This document shows positions 24,366-39,290 of a stretch of 64,000 nt of DNA, piece by piece (position 1 is the first letter of the stretch; each line of letters starts with the position of its first letter). The stretch is from assembly GCF_051014445.1 (NCBI RefSeq), contig NW_027488368.1:6014001-6078000 (forward strand). Reading direction: 5' to 3'. The position numbers were made by a program, and so were the translations under genes. The notes beneath the pieces were generated by a model. The model did not search any database and was not told where the DNA came from. It saw nothing but the letters and a program-made list of their open reading frames with translations. This DNA is from Colletes latitarsis (Eukaryota; Arthropoda; Insecta; Hymenoptera; Colletidae).

Positions 24366-24538
24366 GTTAGGTCTGGGTTACGTCTATGATTTGCCCACAT
24401 CAGTGTCATACTTTCGCAGTTTTAACATGCATGTTGACCTGATCGAGGGTTTTCTTTGCTTTGGATCACGTAGTAAAGTGGTACCACACTAAAACAGTCA
24501 ATTAAACCTGGTTTCGATCAATATTTTAGAGGATAACG
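24363..24538 (+). repeat. Rare divergent monomer, TTGACCTGATCGAGGG subtype (copy 1)
   Basis: A 176 bp unit with an unusual middle: TTTTAACATGCATGTTGACC, then TGATCGAGGGTTTTCTTTGC in place of the near-universal GATCCTGGG core. The left half has TTACGTCTATGATTTGCCC instead of TTAGGTCTAGGATTTGCCC. Length and phase are normal, so this is a diverged family member and not an insertion. Related copies start at 31,935, 47,952, 49,007 and 63,268. Confidence 0.85.
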
Positions 24539-27500
24539 AATGTTAGGTCTAGGTTAGGCCTGGGATTTTCACTCATCAGACTCATACTTTCGCATTCTTC
24601 ACATACTTGTTGAACGGATCCTGGGTTTCTTCTGGTTTGGATCACGTAGTAATGTGGGACCACACTGAAACAGTCAATTAAACCTGGTTTGGATCAATAT
24701 TTTAGAGAATAATTCATGTTAGGTCTAGGTTAGGTCTGGGATTTACTCTCATCAGGCTCATACTATCGCATATTACTCATACTTGATTGCTAGATCCTGG
24801 GCTTTTTCTGGATTGGATCACGTAGTAATGTGGTACCACGCTGAAACAGTCAATTAAACCTAGTTTCGATCAATACTTTAGAGGATAACGCATGTTAGGT
24901 CTAGGTTAGGTCTGGGATTTGCTGTCATCAGGCTCATTCTTTCGCATATTTCTCATACTTGATGGCTAGATCCTGGGCTTTGTCTAGATTGCATCACGTA
25001 GTAATGTGGTACCACACTGAAACATTCAATTAAACCTGGTCTTGATAAATATTTTAGAGGATAGCGCATGTTAGGTCTGGGTTAGGTCAAGGATTTGCTC
25101 TCGTCAGGCTCATACTTTCGCATATTTCTCATACTTCATGGCTAGATCCCGGGCTATTTCTGGATTGGACCACGTAGTAATGAAGTACAACACTGAAACA
25201 GTCCATTAAACCTGGTTTGGATTAATATTTTAGAGGATAACGCATGTTAGGTCTAGGTTAGGTCTAAGATTTGCCCTGAGCAGGCTCACATTTTCGGGTT
25301 TTTCACATACTTGTTGAACAGATCCTGGGTTTTTTCTGGATTGGATCACGTAGTAATGTGGTACCACACTGAAACATTCAATTAAACCTGGTCTTGGTAA
25401 ATATTTTAGAGGATAACGCATGTTAGGTCTGGGTTACGTCTGTGATTTGCCCACATCAGGGTCATACTTTCGCAGTTTTAACATACTTGTTGAACGGATC
25501 ATGGGTTTTTTCTGGTTTGGATCACGTAGTAATGTGGGACCACACTGAAACAATCAATTAAACCTGGTCTTGATAAATATTTTAGAGGATAACGCATGTT
25601 AGGTCTGGGAACGGTCGGGGATTTGCCCTCGTCAGACTCATACTTTCGCACACTTCACATACTCGTTGAACAGATCCTGGGTTTTTTCTGGTTTGGATCA
25701 CGTAGTAATGAGGAACCGCACCGAAACAATCAATTAAACCTGGTCTTGATAAATATTTTAGAGGATAACGCATGCTAGGTCTAGGTTAGGCCTGGGATTT
25801 TCACTCATCAGACTCATACTTTCGCATTCTTCACATACTTGTTGAACGGATCCTGGGTTTTTTCTGGTTTGGATCACGTAGTAATGTGGTACCACACTGA
25901 AACAGTCGATTAAACCTGGTTTCGATCAATATTTTAGAGGATAACGCAAGTTAGGTCTGGCATAGGTCTGGGATTTGACCTCATCAGACTCATACTTTCG
26001 CGCACTTCACATACTCGTTGAACAGATCCTGGGTTATTTTCTGGTTTGGATCACATAGTAATGTGGTACCACACTGAAACAGTCGATTAAACCAGGTTTC
26101 GATCAATATTTTAGAGAATAATTCATGTTAGGTCTAGGTTAGGTCTGGGATTTGCTCTCATCAGGCTCATTCTTTCGCATATTTCTCATACATGTTGAAC
26201 AGATCCTGGGTTTTTTCTGGTTTGGATCACGTAGTAATGTGGGACCACACTGAAACAATCAATTAAACCTGGTCTTGATAAATATTTTAGAGGATAGCGC
26301 ATGTTAGGTCTGGGTTAGGTCTAGGATTTGCCCTCATCAGGCTCATACTTTCGCATATTTCTCATACTTCATGGCTAGATCCAGGGCTGTTTCTGGATTG
26401 TATCACGTAGTAATGTGGTACCACGCTGAAGCAGTCAATTAAACCTGGTTACAATCAATATTTTAGAGGATAACGCATGTTAGGCCTAGGTTAGGTCTGG
26501 GATTTTCACTCATCAGACTCATACTTTCGCATTCTTCACATACTTGTTGAACGGATCCTGGGTTTTTTCTGGTTTGGATCACGTAGTAATGTGGGACCAC
26601 ACTGAAACAGTTCATTAAACCTGGTTTCGCTCAATATTTTAGAGGAAAACGCATGTTAGGTCTAGGTTAGGTCTGGGATTTGCTCTCATCAGGCTCATTC
26701 TTTCGCATATTTCTCATACTTGATGGCTATATCCTGGGCTTTTTCTGGATTGCTTCACGTAGTAATGTAGTACCACACTGAAACAGTCAATGAAACCTGG
26801 TTTTCATCAATATCTTAGAGTACAACGCAAGTTAGGTCTAGGTAAGGCCTGAGATTTTCACTGATCAGACTCATACTTTCGCATTCTTCTCATACTTGTT
26901 GAACGGATCCTGGGTTTTTTCTGGTTTGGATCACGTAGTAATGTGGTACCACACTGAAACGGTCAATTAAACCTGGTTTCGATCAATATTTTAGAGGATA
27001 ACGCAACTTAGGTCTGGGATAGGTCTGGGATTTGCCCTCATCAGGCTCATACTTTCGCGTTTTTCACATACTTGTTGAACAGATCATGGGTTTTTTCTGG
27101 TTTGGGTCACGTAGTAGTGTGATACCACACTGAAACAGTCGATTAAACCTGGTTTCGATCAATATTTTAGAGGATAACGCATGTTAGGTCTAGGTTAGCC
27201 CTGGGATTCTCACTCATCAGACTCATACTTTCGCATTCTTCACATACTTGTTGAACTGATCCTGGGTTTTTTCTGGTTTGGATCACGTAGTAATGTGGTA
27301 CCACACTGAAACAGTCGATTAAACCTGGTTTCGATCAATATTTTAGAGGATAACGCATGTTAGGTCTAGGTTAGCCCTGGGATTTTCACTCATCAGACTC
27401 ATACTTTCGCATTCTTCACATACTTGTTGAACTGATCCTGGGTTTTTTCTGGTTAGGGTCACGTAGTAATGTGGTACCACACTGAAACAGTCGATGAAAC

Positions 27501-30500
27501 CTGGTTTCGATCAATATTTTAGAGGATAACACAAGTTAAGTCTGGGAATGGTCTGGGATTTGACCTCATCAGACTCAAACTTTCGCACACTTCACATACT
27601 CGTTGAACAGATCCTGGGATATTTTCTGGTTTGGATCACATAGTAATGTGGTACCACACTGAAACATTCAATTAAACCTGGTCTTGATAAATATTTTAGA
27701 GAATAATTCATGTTAGGTCTGGGTTAGGTCTGGGATTTGCCCTCATCAGGCTCATACTTTCGCACATTTCTCATACTTGATGGCTAGATCCTGGGCTTTT
27801 TCTGGATTGCATCACGTAGTAATGTGGGACCACACTGAAACAATCAATTAAACCTGGTTTCGATCAATATTTTAGAGGATAACGCATGCTAGGTCTAGGT
27901 TAGGCCTGGGATTTTCACTCATCAGACTCATACTTTCGCATTCTTCACATACTTGTTGAACGGATCCTAGGTTTTATCTGGTTTGGATCACGTAGTAATG
28001 TGGGAGCACACTGAAACAGTCAATTAAACCTGGTTTCGATCAATATTTTAGAGAATAATTCATGTTAGGTCTAGGTTAGGTCTGGGATTTGCCCTCATCA
28101 GGCTCATACCTTCGCATATTTCTCATACTTCATGGCTAGATCCTGGGCTGTTTCTGGATTGTATCACGTAGTAATGTGGTACCACACTGAAACAGTCAAT
28201 TAAACCTGGTTTCGATCAATATTTTAGAGAATAATTCATGTTAGGTCTAGGTTAGGTCTCGGATTTACTCTCATCAGGCTCATTCTTTCGCATATTACTC
28301 ATACTTGATGGCTAGATCCTGGGCTTTTTCTGGATTGGATCACGTAGTAATGTGGGACCACACTGAAACAATCAATTAAACCTGGTCTTTATAAATATTT
28401 TAGAGGATAGCGCATGTTAGGTCTGGGATAGGTCTGTGATTTGCCCTTATCAGACTCAAACTTTCGCACACTTCACATACTCGTTGAACAGATCCTGGGA
28501 TATTTTCTGGTTTGGATCACATAGTAATGTGGCACCACACTGAAACAGTCGATTAAACCAGGTTTCGATCAATACTTTTGATGATAACGCATGTTAGGTC
28601 AGGGTTAGGTCAAGGATTTGCTCTCGTCAGGCTCATACTTTCGCATATTTCTCATACTTCATGGCTAGATCCTGGGCTATTTCTGGATTGGATCACGTAG
28701 TAATGTGGTACCACACTGAAACATTCAATTAAATCTGGTCTTGATAAATATTTTAGAGGATAACGCATGTTAGGTTTGGGTTAGGTCTAGGATTTGCCCT
28801 CATCAGGCTCATACTTTCGCGTTTTTCACATACTTGATGAACAGATCCTGGGTTTTCTCTGGTTTGGATCACGTAGTAATGTGGTACCACACTGAAACAT
28901 TCAACTAAATCTGGTCTTGATAAATATTTTAGAGGATAACGCATGTTAGGTTTGGGTTAGGTCTAGGATTTGCCCTCATCAGGCTCATACTTTCGCGTTT
29001 TTCACATACTTGTTGAACAGATCCTGGGTTTTTTCTAGTTTGGATCACGTAGTAATGTGGGACCACACTGAAACAATCAATTAAACCTGGTCTTGATAAA
29101 TATTTTAGAGGATAACGCATGCTCGGTCTGGGTTAGGTCTAGGATTTGCCCTCATCAGGCTCATACTTTCGCATATTTCTGATACTTCATGGCTAGATCC
29201 TGGGCTGTTTCTGGATTGTATCACGTAGTAATGTGGTACCACGCTGAAACAGTCAATTAAACCTGGTTTCGATCAATATTTTAGAGGATAACGCAACTTA
29301 GGTCTGGGATAGGTCTTGGATTTGCCCTCATCAGGCACTTACTTTCGCATATTTCTCATACTTCATGGCTAGATCCTGGGCTATTTCTGGATTGCATCAC
29401 GTAGTAAAGTGGTACCACACTGAAACATTCAATGAAACCTGGTCTGGATAAATATTTTAGAGGATAACGCATCTTAGGTCTGGGTTAGGTCTAAGATTTG
29501 CCCTCATCAGGCTCACAGTTTAGCGTTTTTCACATTCTTGTTGAACAGATCCTGGGTTTTTTCTGGTTTGGATCACGAAGTAGTGTGGTACCACACTGAA
29601 ACAGTCCATTAAACCTGGTTTCGCTCAATATTTTAGAGGATAACGCATGTTAGGTCTAGGTTAGGTCTGCGATTTGCTCTCATCAGGCTCATTCTTTCGC
29701 ATATTTCTCATACTTCATGGCTAGATCCTGGGCTATTTCTGGATTGGATCACGTAGTAATGTGGTACCACACTGAAACAGTCAATTAAACCTGGTTTTGA
29801 TCAATATTTTAGAGGACAACGCATGTTAGGTCTAGGTTAGGCCTGGGATTTGCAACTCATCAGGGTCATACTGTCGCAGTTTTAACATACTTGTTGAACG
29901 GATCCTGGGTTTTTTCTGGTTTGGTTCACGTAGCAATGTGGTACAACACTGAAACAGTCAATTAAACCTGGTTTCCATCAATATTTTAGAGGACAACGCA
30001 TGTTAGGTCTAGGTTAGGCCTGGGATTTGCCCTCATCAGGGTCATACTGTCGCAGTTTTAACATACTTGTTGAACGGATCCTGGGTTTCTTCTGGTTTGG
30101 TTCACGTAGTAATGTGGTACCACGCTGAAACAGTCGATTAAACCTGGTTTCAATCAATATTTTAGAGGGTACCGCAAGTTAAGTCTGGGATAGGTCTGGG
30201 ATTTGACCTCATCAGACTCATACTTTTGCGTTTTTCACATACTTGTTGAACAGATCCTGGGTTTTTTCTGGTTTGGATCACGTAGTAATGTGGGACCACA
30301 CTGAAACAATCAATTAAACCTGGTCTTGATAAATATTTTAGAGGATAACGCATGTTCGGTCTGGGTTAGGTATAGGATTTGCCCTCATCAGTCTCATACT
30401 TTCGCATATTTCTGATACTTCATGGCTAGATCCTGGGCTATTTCTGGATTGGATCACGTAGTAAAGTGGTACCACACTGAAACATTCAATGAAATCTGGT

Positions 30501-31080
30501 CTGGACAAATATTTTAGAGGATAACGCAGCTTAGGTCTGGGTTAGGTCTAAGATTTGCCCCCATCAGGCTCACAGTTTCGCGTTTTTCACATACTTGTTG
30601 AACAGATCCTGGGTTTTGTCTGGTTTGGATCACGAAGTAGTGTGGTACCACACTGAAGCAGTCCATTAAACCTGGTTTCGCTCAATATTTTAGAGGATAA
30701 CGCATGTTAGGTCTAGGTTAGGTCTGGGATTTGCTCTCATCAGGCTCATTCTTTCGCATATTTCTCATACTTGATGGCTAGATCCTGGGCTTTTTCTGGA
30801 TTGCATCACGTAGTAATGAAGTACCACACTGAAACAGTCAATGAAACCTGGTTTCCATCAATATTTTAGAGGACAACGCAAGTTAGGTCTAGGTAAGGCC
30901 TGAGATTTTCACTGATCAGACTCATACTTTCGCATTCTTCACATACTTGTTGAACGGATCCTGGGTTTTTTCTGGTTTTGATCACGTAGTAATGTGGTAC
31001 CACACTGAAACATTCAATTAAACCTGGTCTTGATATATATTTTAGAGAATAACGCATGTTAGGTCTGGGTTAGGTCTAGG
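24366..31080 (+). repeat. Shuffled satellite zone, part 1
   Basis: Around 38 monomers. Blocks recur downstream at several offsets: 24,187-24,600 with 31,759-32,170 (7,572), 25,500-26,160 with 32,190-32,850 (6,692), 29,400-29,880 with 36,440-36,920 (7,042). 28,753-29,120 holds two adjacent CGCGTTTTTCACATAC units with nearly the same sequence. No regular higher-order unit, gene or insertion was seen. Confidence 0.78.
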
Positions 31081-34000
31081 ATTTGCCCTCATCAGGCTCA
31101 TACTTTCGCATATTTCTCATACTTCATGGCTAGATCCTGGGCTATTTCTGGATTGGATCACGTAGTAATGTGGTACCACACTGAAACAGTCAATTAAACC
31201 TAGTTTCGATGAATATTTTAGAGAATAATTCATGTTAGGTCTAGGTTAGGTCTGGGATTTGCTCTCATCAGGCTCATTCTTTCGCATATTTCTCATACTT
31301 GATGGCTAGATCCTGGGCTATTTCTGGATTGGATCACGTAGTAATGTGGTACCACACTGAAACAGTCAATTAAACCTGGTCTTGATAAATATTATAGAGG
31401 ATAACGCATGTTAGGTTTGGGTTAGGTCTAGGATTTGCCCTCATCAGGCTCATCCTTTCGCATATTTCTCATACTTCATGGCTAGATCCTGGGCTGTACC
31501 TGGATTGTATCACGTAGTAATGTGGTACCACGCTGAAACAGTCGATTAAACCAGGTTTCGATCAATATTTTAGAGGATAACGCAAGTTAGGTCTGGGTTA
31601 GGTCAAGGATTTGCCCTCATCAGGCTCATACTTTCGCATATTTCTAATACTTCATGGCTAGATCCTGGGCTATTTCTGGATTGGATCACGTAGTAAAGTG
31701 GTACCACACTGAAACATTCAATGAAACCTGGTCTGGATAAATATTTTAGAGGATAACGCATGTTAGGTCAAGGTTAGGTCTAAGATTTGCCCTCAGCAGG
31801 CTCACATTTTCGGGTTTTTCACATACTTGTTGAACAGATCCTGGGTTTTTTCTGGTTTGGATCACGTAGTAATGTGGTACCACACTGAAACATTCAATTA
31901 AACCTGGTCTTGATAAATATTTTAGAGGATAACGCATGTTAGGTCTGGGTTACGTCTGTGATTTGCCCACATCAGGGTCATACTTTCGCAGTTTTAACAT
32001 GCATCTTGACCTGATCGAGGGTTTTCTTTGCTTTGGATTACGTAGTAAAGTGGTACCACACTAAAACAGTCAATTAAACCTGGTTTCGATCAATATTTTA
32101 GAGGATAACGCATGTTAGGTCTAGGTTAGGCCTGGGATTTTCACTCATCAGACTCATACTTTCGCATTCTTCACATACTTGTTGAACGGATCATGGGTTT
32201 TTTCTGGTTTGGATCACGTAGTAATGTGGGACCACACTGAAACAATCAATTAAACCTGGTCTTGATAAATATTTTAGAGGATAACGCATGTTAGGTCTGG
32301 GATAGGTCGGGGATTTGCCCTCGTCAGACTCATACTTTCGCACACTTCACATACTCGTTGAACAGATCCTGGGTTTTTTCTGGTTTGGATCACGTAGTAA
32401 TGAGGAACCGCACCGAAACAATCAATTAAACCTGGTCTTGATAAATATTTTAGAGGATAACGCATGCTAGGTCTAGGTTAGGCCTGGGATTTTCACTCAT
32501 CAGACTCATACTTTCGCAATCTTCACATACTTGTTGAACGGATCCTGGGTTTTTTCTGGTTTGGATCACGTAGTAATGTGGTACCACACTGGAACAGTCG
32601 ATTAAACCTGGTTTCGATCAATATTTTAGAGGATAACGCAAGTTAGGTCTGGGATAGGTCTGGGATTTGACCTCATCAGACTCATACTTTCGCACACTTC
32701 ACATACTCGTTGAACAGATCCTGGGTTATTTTCTGGTTTGGATCACATAGTAATGTGGTACCACACTGAAACAGTCGATTAAACCAGGTTTCGATCAATA
32801 TTTTAGAGAATAATTCATGTTAGGTCTAGGTTAGGTCTGGGATTTGCTCTCATCAGGCTCATACTTTCGCATATTTCTCATACTTCATGGCTAGATCCTG
32901 GGCTGTTTCTGGATTGTATCACGTAGTAATGTGGTACCACGCTGAAGCAGTCAATTAAACCTGGTTTCGATCAATATTTTAGAGAATAATTCATGTTAGG
33001 TCTAGGTTAGGTCTGGGATTTGCTCTCATCAGGCTCATACTTTCGCATATTTCTCATACTTCATGGCTAGATCCTGGGCTGTTTTTGGATTTTATCACGT
33101 AGTAATGTGGTACCACGCTGAAGCAGTCAATTAAACCTGGTTACAATCAATATTTTAGAGGATAACGCATGTTAGGCCTAGGTTAGGTCTGGGATTTTCA
33201 CTCATCAGACTCATACTTTCGCATTCTTCACATACTTGTTGAACGGATCCTGGGTTTTTTCTGGTTTGGATCACGTAGTAATGTGGGACCACACTGAAAC
33301 AGTTCTTTAAACCTGGTTTCGCTCAATATTTTAGAGGAAAACGCATGTTAGGTCTAGGTTAGGCCTGGGATTTGCACTCATCAGGGTCATACTGTCGCAG
33401 TTTTAACATACTTGTTGAACGAATCCTGGGTTTTTTCTGGTTTGGTTCACGTAGCAATGTGGTACAACACTGAAACAGTCAATTAAACCTGGTTTCCATC
33501 AATATTTTAGAGGACAACGCATGTTAGGTCTAGGTTAGGCCTGGGATTTGCCCTCATCAGGGTCATACTGTCACAGTTTTAACATACTTGTTGAACGGAT
33601 CCTGGGTTTTTTCTGGTTTGGTTCACGTAGTAATGTGGTACCACGCTGAAACAGTCGATTAAACCTGGTTTCGATCAATATTTTAGAGGATAACGCAAGT
33701 TAAGTCTGGGATAGGTCTGGGATTTGACCTCATCAGACTCATACTTTCGCGTTTTTCACATACTTGTTGAACAGATCCTGGGTTTTTTCTGGTTTGGATC
33801 ACGTAGTAGTGTGGTACCACACTGAAACAGTCCATTAAACCTGGTTGCGATCAATATTTTAGAGGATAACGCATGTTAGGGCTGGGTTAGGTCTAGGATT
33901 TGCCCTCATCAGGCTCATACTTTCGCGTTTTTCACATACTTGTTGACCGGATCCTGGGTTTTTTCTGGTTTGGATCACGTAGTAATGTGGGACCACACTG

Positions 34001-37000
34001 AAACAGTCAATTAAACCTGGTTTCGATCAATATTTTAGAGAATAATTCATGTTAGGTCTAGGTTAGGTCTGGAATTTACTCTCATCAGGCTCATTCTTTC
34101 GCATATTTCTCATACTGGATGGCTAGATCCTGGGCTTTTTCTGGATGGCATCACGTAGTAATGAAGTACAACACTGAAACAGTCAATTAAACCTGGTTTC
34201 GATCAATATTTTAGAGGATAACGCAAGTTAGGTCTGGGATAGGTCTAGGATTTGCCCTCATCAGGCTCTTACTTTCGCATATTTCTCATACTTCATGGCT
34301 AGATCCTGGGCTATTTCTGGATTGGATCACGTAGTAAAGTGGTACCACACTGGAACATTCAATGAAATCTGGTCTGGACAAATATTTTAGAGGATAACGC
34401 AGCTTAGGTCTGGGTTAGGTCTAAGATTTTCCCTCATCAGGCTCATACTTTCGCATATTTCTCATACTTCATGGCTAGTTCCTGGGCTATTTCTGGATTG
34501 GATCACGTAGTAATGTGGTACCACACTGAAACAGTCAATTAAACCTGGTTTCGATCAATATTTTAGAGAATAATTCATGTTAGGTCTAGGTTAGGTCTGG
34601 GATTTGCTCTCATCAGGCTCATTCTTTCGCATATTTCTCATACTTGATGGCTAGATCCTGGGCTATTTCTGGATTGGATCACGTAGTAATGTGGTACCAC
34701 ACTGAAACAGTCAATTAAACCTGGTCTTGATAAATATTATAGAGGATAACGCATGTTAGGTTTGGGTTAGGTCTAGGATTTGCCCTCATCAGGCTCATAC
34801 TTTCGCATATTTCTCATACTTCATGGCTAGATCCTGGGCTGTTTCTGGATTGTATCACGTAGTAATGTGGTACCACGCTGAAACAGTCGATTAAACCTGG
34901 TTTCGATCAATATTTTAGAGGATAACGCAAGTTAGGTCTGGGTTAGGTCAAGGATTTGCCCTCATCAGGCTCATACTTTCGCATATTTCTAATACTTCAT
35001 GGCTAGATCCTGGGCTATTTCTGGATTGGATCACGTAGTAAAGTGGTACCACACTGAAACATTCAATGAAACCTGGTCTGGAAAAATATTTTAGAGGATA
35101 ACGCATGTTAGGTCAAGGTTAGGTCTAAGATTTGCCCTCAGCAGGCTCACATTTTCGGGTTTTTCACATACTTGTTGAACAGATCCTGGGTTTTTTCTGG
35201 TTTGGATCACGTAGTAATGTGGGACCACACTGAAACAATCAATTAAACCTGGTCTTGATAAATATTTTAGAGGATAACGCATGCTAGGTCTAGGTTAGGC
35301 CTGGGATTTTCACTCATCAGACTCATACTTTCGCATTCTTCACATACTTGTTGAACGGATCCTGGGTTTTTTCTGGTTTGGATCACGTAGTAATGTGGGA
35401 CCACACTGAAACAGTTCTTTAAACCTGGTTTCGCTCAATATTTTAGAGGAAAACGCATGTTAGGTCTAGGTTAGGCCTGGGATTTGCACTCATCAGGGTC
35501 ATACTGTCGCAGTTTTAACATACTTGTTGAACGAATCCTGGGTTTTTTCTGGTTTGGTTCACGTAGCAATGTGGTACAACACTGAAACAGTCAATTAAAC
35601 CTGGTTTCCATCAATATTTTAGAGGACAACGCATGTTAGGTCTAGGTTAGGCCTGGGATTTGCCCTCGTCAGACTCATACTTTCGCACACTTCACATACT
35701 CGTTGAACAGATCCTGGGTTTTTTCTGGTTTGGATCACGTAGTAATGAGGAACCGCACCGAAACAATCAATTAAACCTGGTCTTGATAAATATTTTAGAG
35801 GATAACGCATGCTAGGTCTAGGTTAGGCCTGGGATTTTCACTCATCAGACTCATACTTTCGCATTCTTCACATACTTGTTGAACGGATCCTGGGTTTTTT
35901 CTGGTTTGGACCACGTAGTAATGTGGTACCACACTGAAACAGTCGATTAAACCTGGTTTCGATCAATATTTTAGAGGATAACGCATGTTTGGTCTAGGTT
36001 AGGTCTGGGTTTTTCACTCATCAGACTCATACTTTCGCATTCTTCACATACTTGTTGAACGGATCCTGGGTTTTTTCTGGTTTGGATCACGTAGTAATGT
36101 GGTACCACACTGAAACAGTCGATTAAACCTGGTTTCGATCAATATATTAGAGGATAACGCAAGTTAGGTCTGGGATAGGTCTGGGATTTGCTCTCATCAG
36201 GCTCATTCTTTCGCATATTTCTCATACATATTGAACAGATCCTTGGTTTTTTCTGGTTTGGATCACGTAGTAATGTGGGACCACACTGAAACAATCAATT
36301 AAACCTGGTCTTGATAAATATTTTAGAGGATAACGCATGTTAGGTCTGGGTTAGGTCTAGGATTTGCCCTCATCAGGCTCATACTTTCGCATATTTCTGA
36401 TACTTCATGGCTAGATCCTGGGCTGTTTCTGGATTGCATCACGTAGTAAAGTGGTACCACACTGAAACATTCAATGAAACCTGGTCTGGATAAATATTTT
36501 AGAGGATAACGCATCTTAGGTCTGGGTTAGGTCTAAGATTTGCCCTCATCAGGCTCACAGTTTAGCGTTTTTCACATACTTGTTGAACAGATCCTGGGTT
36601 TTTTCTGGTTTGGATCACGAAGTAGTGTGGTACCACACTGAACCAGTCCATTAATCCTGGTTTCGCTCAATATTTTAGAGGATAACGCATGTTAGGTCTA
36701 GGTTAGGTCTGCGATTTGCTCTCATCAGGCTCATTCTTTCGCATATTTCTCATACTTCATGGCTAGATCCTGGGCTATTTCTGGATTGGATCACGTAGTA
36801 ATGTGGTACCACACTGAAACAGTCAATTAAACCTGGTTTAGATCAATATTTTAGAGGACAACGCATGTTAGGTCTAGGTTAGGCCTGGGATTTGCACAAA
36901 TCAGGGTCATACTGTCGCAGTCTTGACATACTTGTTGAACGGATCCTGGGTTTTTTCTGGTTTGGCTCACGTAGTATTGTGGTACCACACTGAAACAGTC

Positions 37001-37490
37001 AATTAAACCTGGTTTCGCTCAATATTTTAGAGGATAACGCATGTTAGGTCTAGGTTAGGTCTGCGATTTGCTCTCATCAGGCTCATTCTTTCGCATATTT
37101 CTCATACTTCATGGCTAGATCCTGGGCTTTTTCTGGATTGCATCACGTAGTAATGAAGTACCACACTGAAACAGTCAATGAAACCTGGTTTCCATCAATA
37201 TTTTAGAGGACAACGCATGTTAGGTCTAGGTAAGGCCTGAGATTTTCACTGATCTGACTCATACTTTCGCATTCCTCACATACTTGTTGAACGGATCCTG
37301 GGTTTTTTCCGGTTTTGATCACGTAGTAATGTGGTACCACACTGAAACATTCAATTAAACCTGGTCTTGATAAATATTTTAGAGAATAACGCATGTTAGG
37401 TCTGGGTTAGGTCTAGGATTTGCCCTCATCAGGCTCATACTTTCGCATATTTCTCATACTTCATGGCTAGATCCTGGGCTATTTCTGGAT
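31080..37490 (+). repeat. Shuffled satellite zone, part 2
   Basis: 31,080-31,930 matches 34,425-35,275 and 32,295-32,580 matches 35,640-35,930, both at offset 3,345 (19 monomers). Between these partner segments lies a block (33,170-33,520) copied to 35,280-35,640 at offset 2,112, exactly 12 monomers. CAGTTCTTTAAACC at 33,300 and 35,412 is a clear marker. 36,000-37,490 holds units related to 29.4-31.0 kb. Confidence 0.78.
31935..32110 (+). repeat. Rare divergent monomer, TTGACCTGATCGAGGG subtype (copy 2)
   Basis: Same subtype as the unit at 24,363, offset 7,572 (43 monomers plus 4 bases). It has CATGCATCTTGACCTG instead of CATGCATGTTGACCTG. Neighbouring monomers on the left match those beside copy 1, so the pair marks a duplicated block. 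Confidence 0.82.
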
Positions 37491-38519
37491 TGGATCACGT
37501 AGTAATGTGGTACCACACTGAAACAGTCAATTAAACCTGGTTTCGATCAATATTTTAGAGAATAATTCATGTTAGGTCTAGGTTAGGTCTGGGATTTGCT
37601 CTCATCAGGCTCATTCTTTCGCATATTTCTCATACTTGATGGCTAGATCCTGGGCTTTTTCTGGATTGCATCACGTAGTAATGAAGTACAACACTGAAAC
37701 AGTCAATTAAACCTGGTTTCCATCAATATTTTAGAGGACAACGCATGTTAGGTCTAGGTTAGGCATGGGATTTGCCCTCATCAGGGTCATACTGTCGCAG
37801 TTTTATCATACTTGTTGAACGGATCCTGGGTTTTGTCTGGTTTCGTTCACGTAGTAATGTGGTACCACACTGAAACAGTCAATTAAACCTGGTCTTGATA
37901 AATATTTTAGAGGATAACGCATGTAAGGTCTGGGTTAGGTCTAGGATTTGCCCTCATCAGGCTCATACTTTCGCATATTTCTGATACTTCATGGCTAGAT
38001 CCTGGGCTGTTTCTGGATTGTATCACGTAGTAATGTGGTACCACGCTGAAACAGTCAATTAAACCTGGTTTCGATCAACATTTTAGAGGATAACGCAAGT
38101 TAGGTCTGGGATAGGTCTAGGATTTGCCCTCATCAGGCTCTTACTTTCGCATATTTCTCATACTTCATGGCTAGATCCTGGGCTATTTCTGGATTGGATC
38201 ACGTAGTAAAGTGGTACCACACTGAAACATTCAATGAAACCTGGTCCTGATAAATATTTTAGAGGATAACGCATCTTAGGTCTGGGTTAGGTCTAAGATC
38301 TGCCCTCATCAGGCTCACAGTTTAGCGTTTTTCACATACTTGTTGAACAGTTCCTGGGTTTTTTCTGGTTTGGATCACGAAGTAGTGTGGTACCACACTG
38401 ATACAGTCCATTAAACCTGGTTTCGCTTAATATTTTAGAGAATAACGCATGTTAGGTCTAGGTAAGGTCTGGGATTTGCTCTCAACAGGCTCATTCTTTC
38501 GCATATTTCTCACACTTGA

Positions 38520-39290
38520 CGGCTAGATCCTGGGCTTTTTCTAGATTGCATCACGTAGTAATGTAGTACCACACTGAAACAGTCAATGAAACCAGGTTTC
38601 CAAGAATATTTTAGAAGACAACGCAAGTTAGGGCTAGGTAAGGACTGAGATTTTCACTGATCAGACTCATACTTTCGCATTCTTCACATACTTGTTGAAC
38701 GGATCCTGCGTTTTTTCTCGTTTTGATCACGTAGTAATGTGGTACCACACTGAAACATTCAATTAAACCTGGTCTTGATAAATATTTTAGAGAATAACGC
38801 ATGTTAGGTCTGGGTTAGGTCTAGGATTTGCCCTCATCAGGCTCATACTTTCGCATATTTCTCATACTTCATGGCTAGATCCTGGGCTTTTTCTAGATTG
38901 CATCACGTAGTAATGTAGTACCACACTGAAACAGTCAATGAAACCAGGTTTCCAAGAATATTTTAGAAGACAACGCAAGTTAGGGCTAGGTAAGGACTGA
39001 GATTTTCACTGATCAGACTCATACTTTCGCATTCTTCACATACTTGTTGAACGGATCCTGCGTTTTTTCTCGTTTTGATCACGTAGTAAAGTGGTACCAC
39101 ACTGAAACATTCAATGAAACCTGGTCCTGATAAATATTTTAGAGGATAACGCATCTTAGGTCTGGGTTAGGTCTAAGATCTGCCCTCATCAGGCTCACAG
39201 TTTAGCGTTTTTCACATACTTGTTGAACAGTTCCTGGGTTTTTTCTGGTTTGGATCACGTAGTAGTGTGGTACCACACTGAAACAGTCCA
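38520..39290 (+). repeat. Local duplications of 2 and 5 monomers inside the left macro-copy
   Basis: CCAAGAATATTTTAGAAGAC units occur at about 38,598 and 38,950, 352 bp apart and nearly identical. Then GGTCCTGATAAATATT at 38,243 recurs at 39,123, 880 bp apart. The corresponding part of the right macro-copy (near 53,030-53,590) has only one set, so this event followed the macro-duplication or was lost there. Confidence 0.8.

Noticed and set aside
24363..24538. Possible insertion of foreign DNA at the divergent TGATCGAGGG unit
   Set aside because: Length and phase are exactly those of a normal monomer and the flanks align, so it is a diverged monomer.
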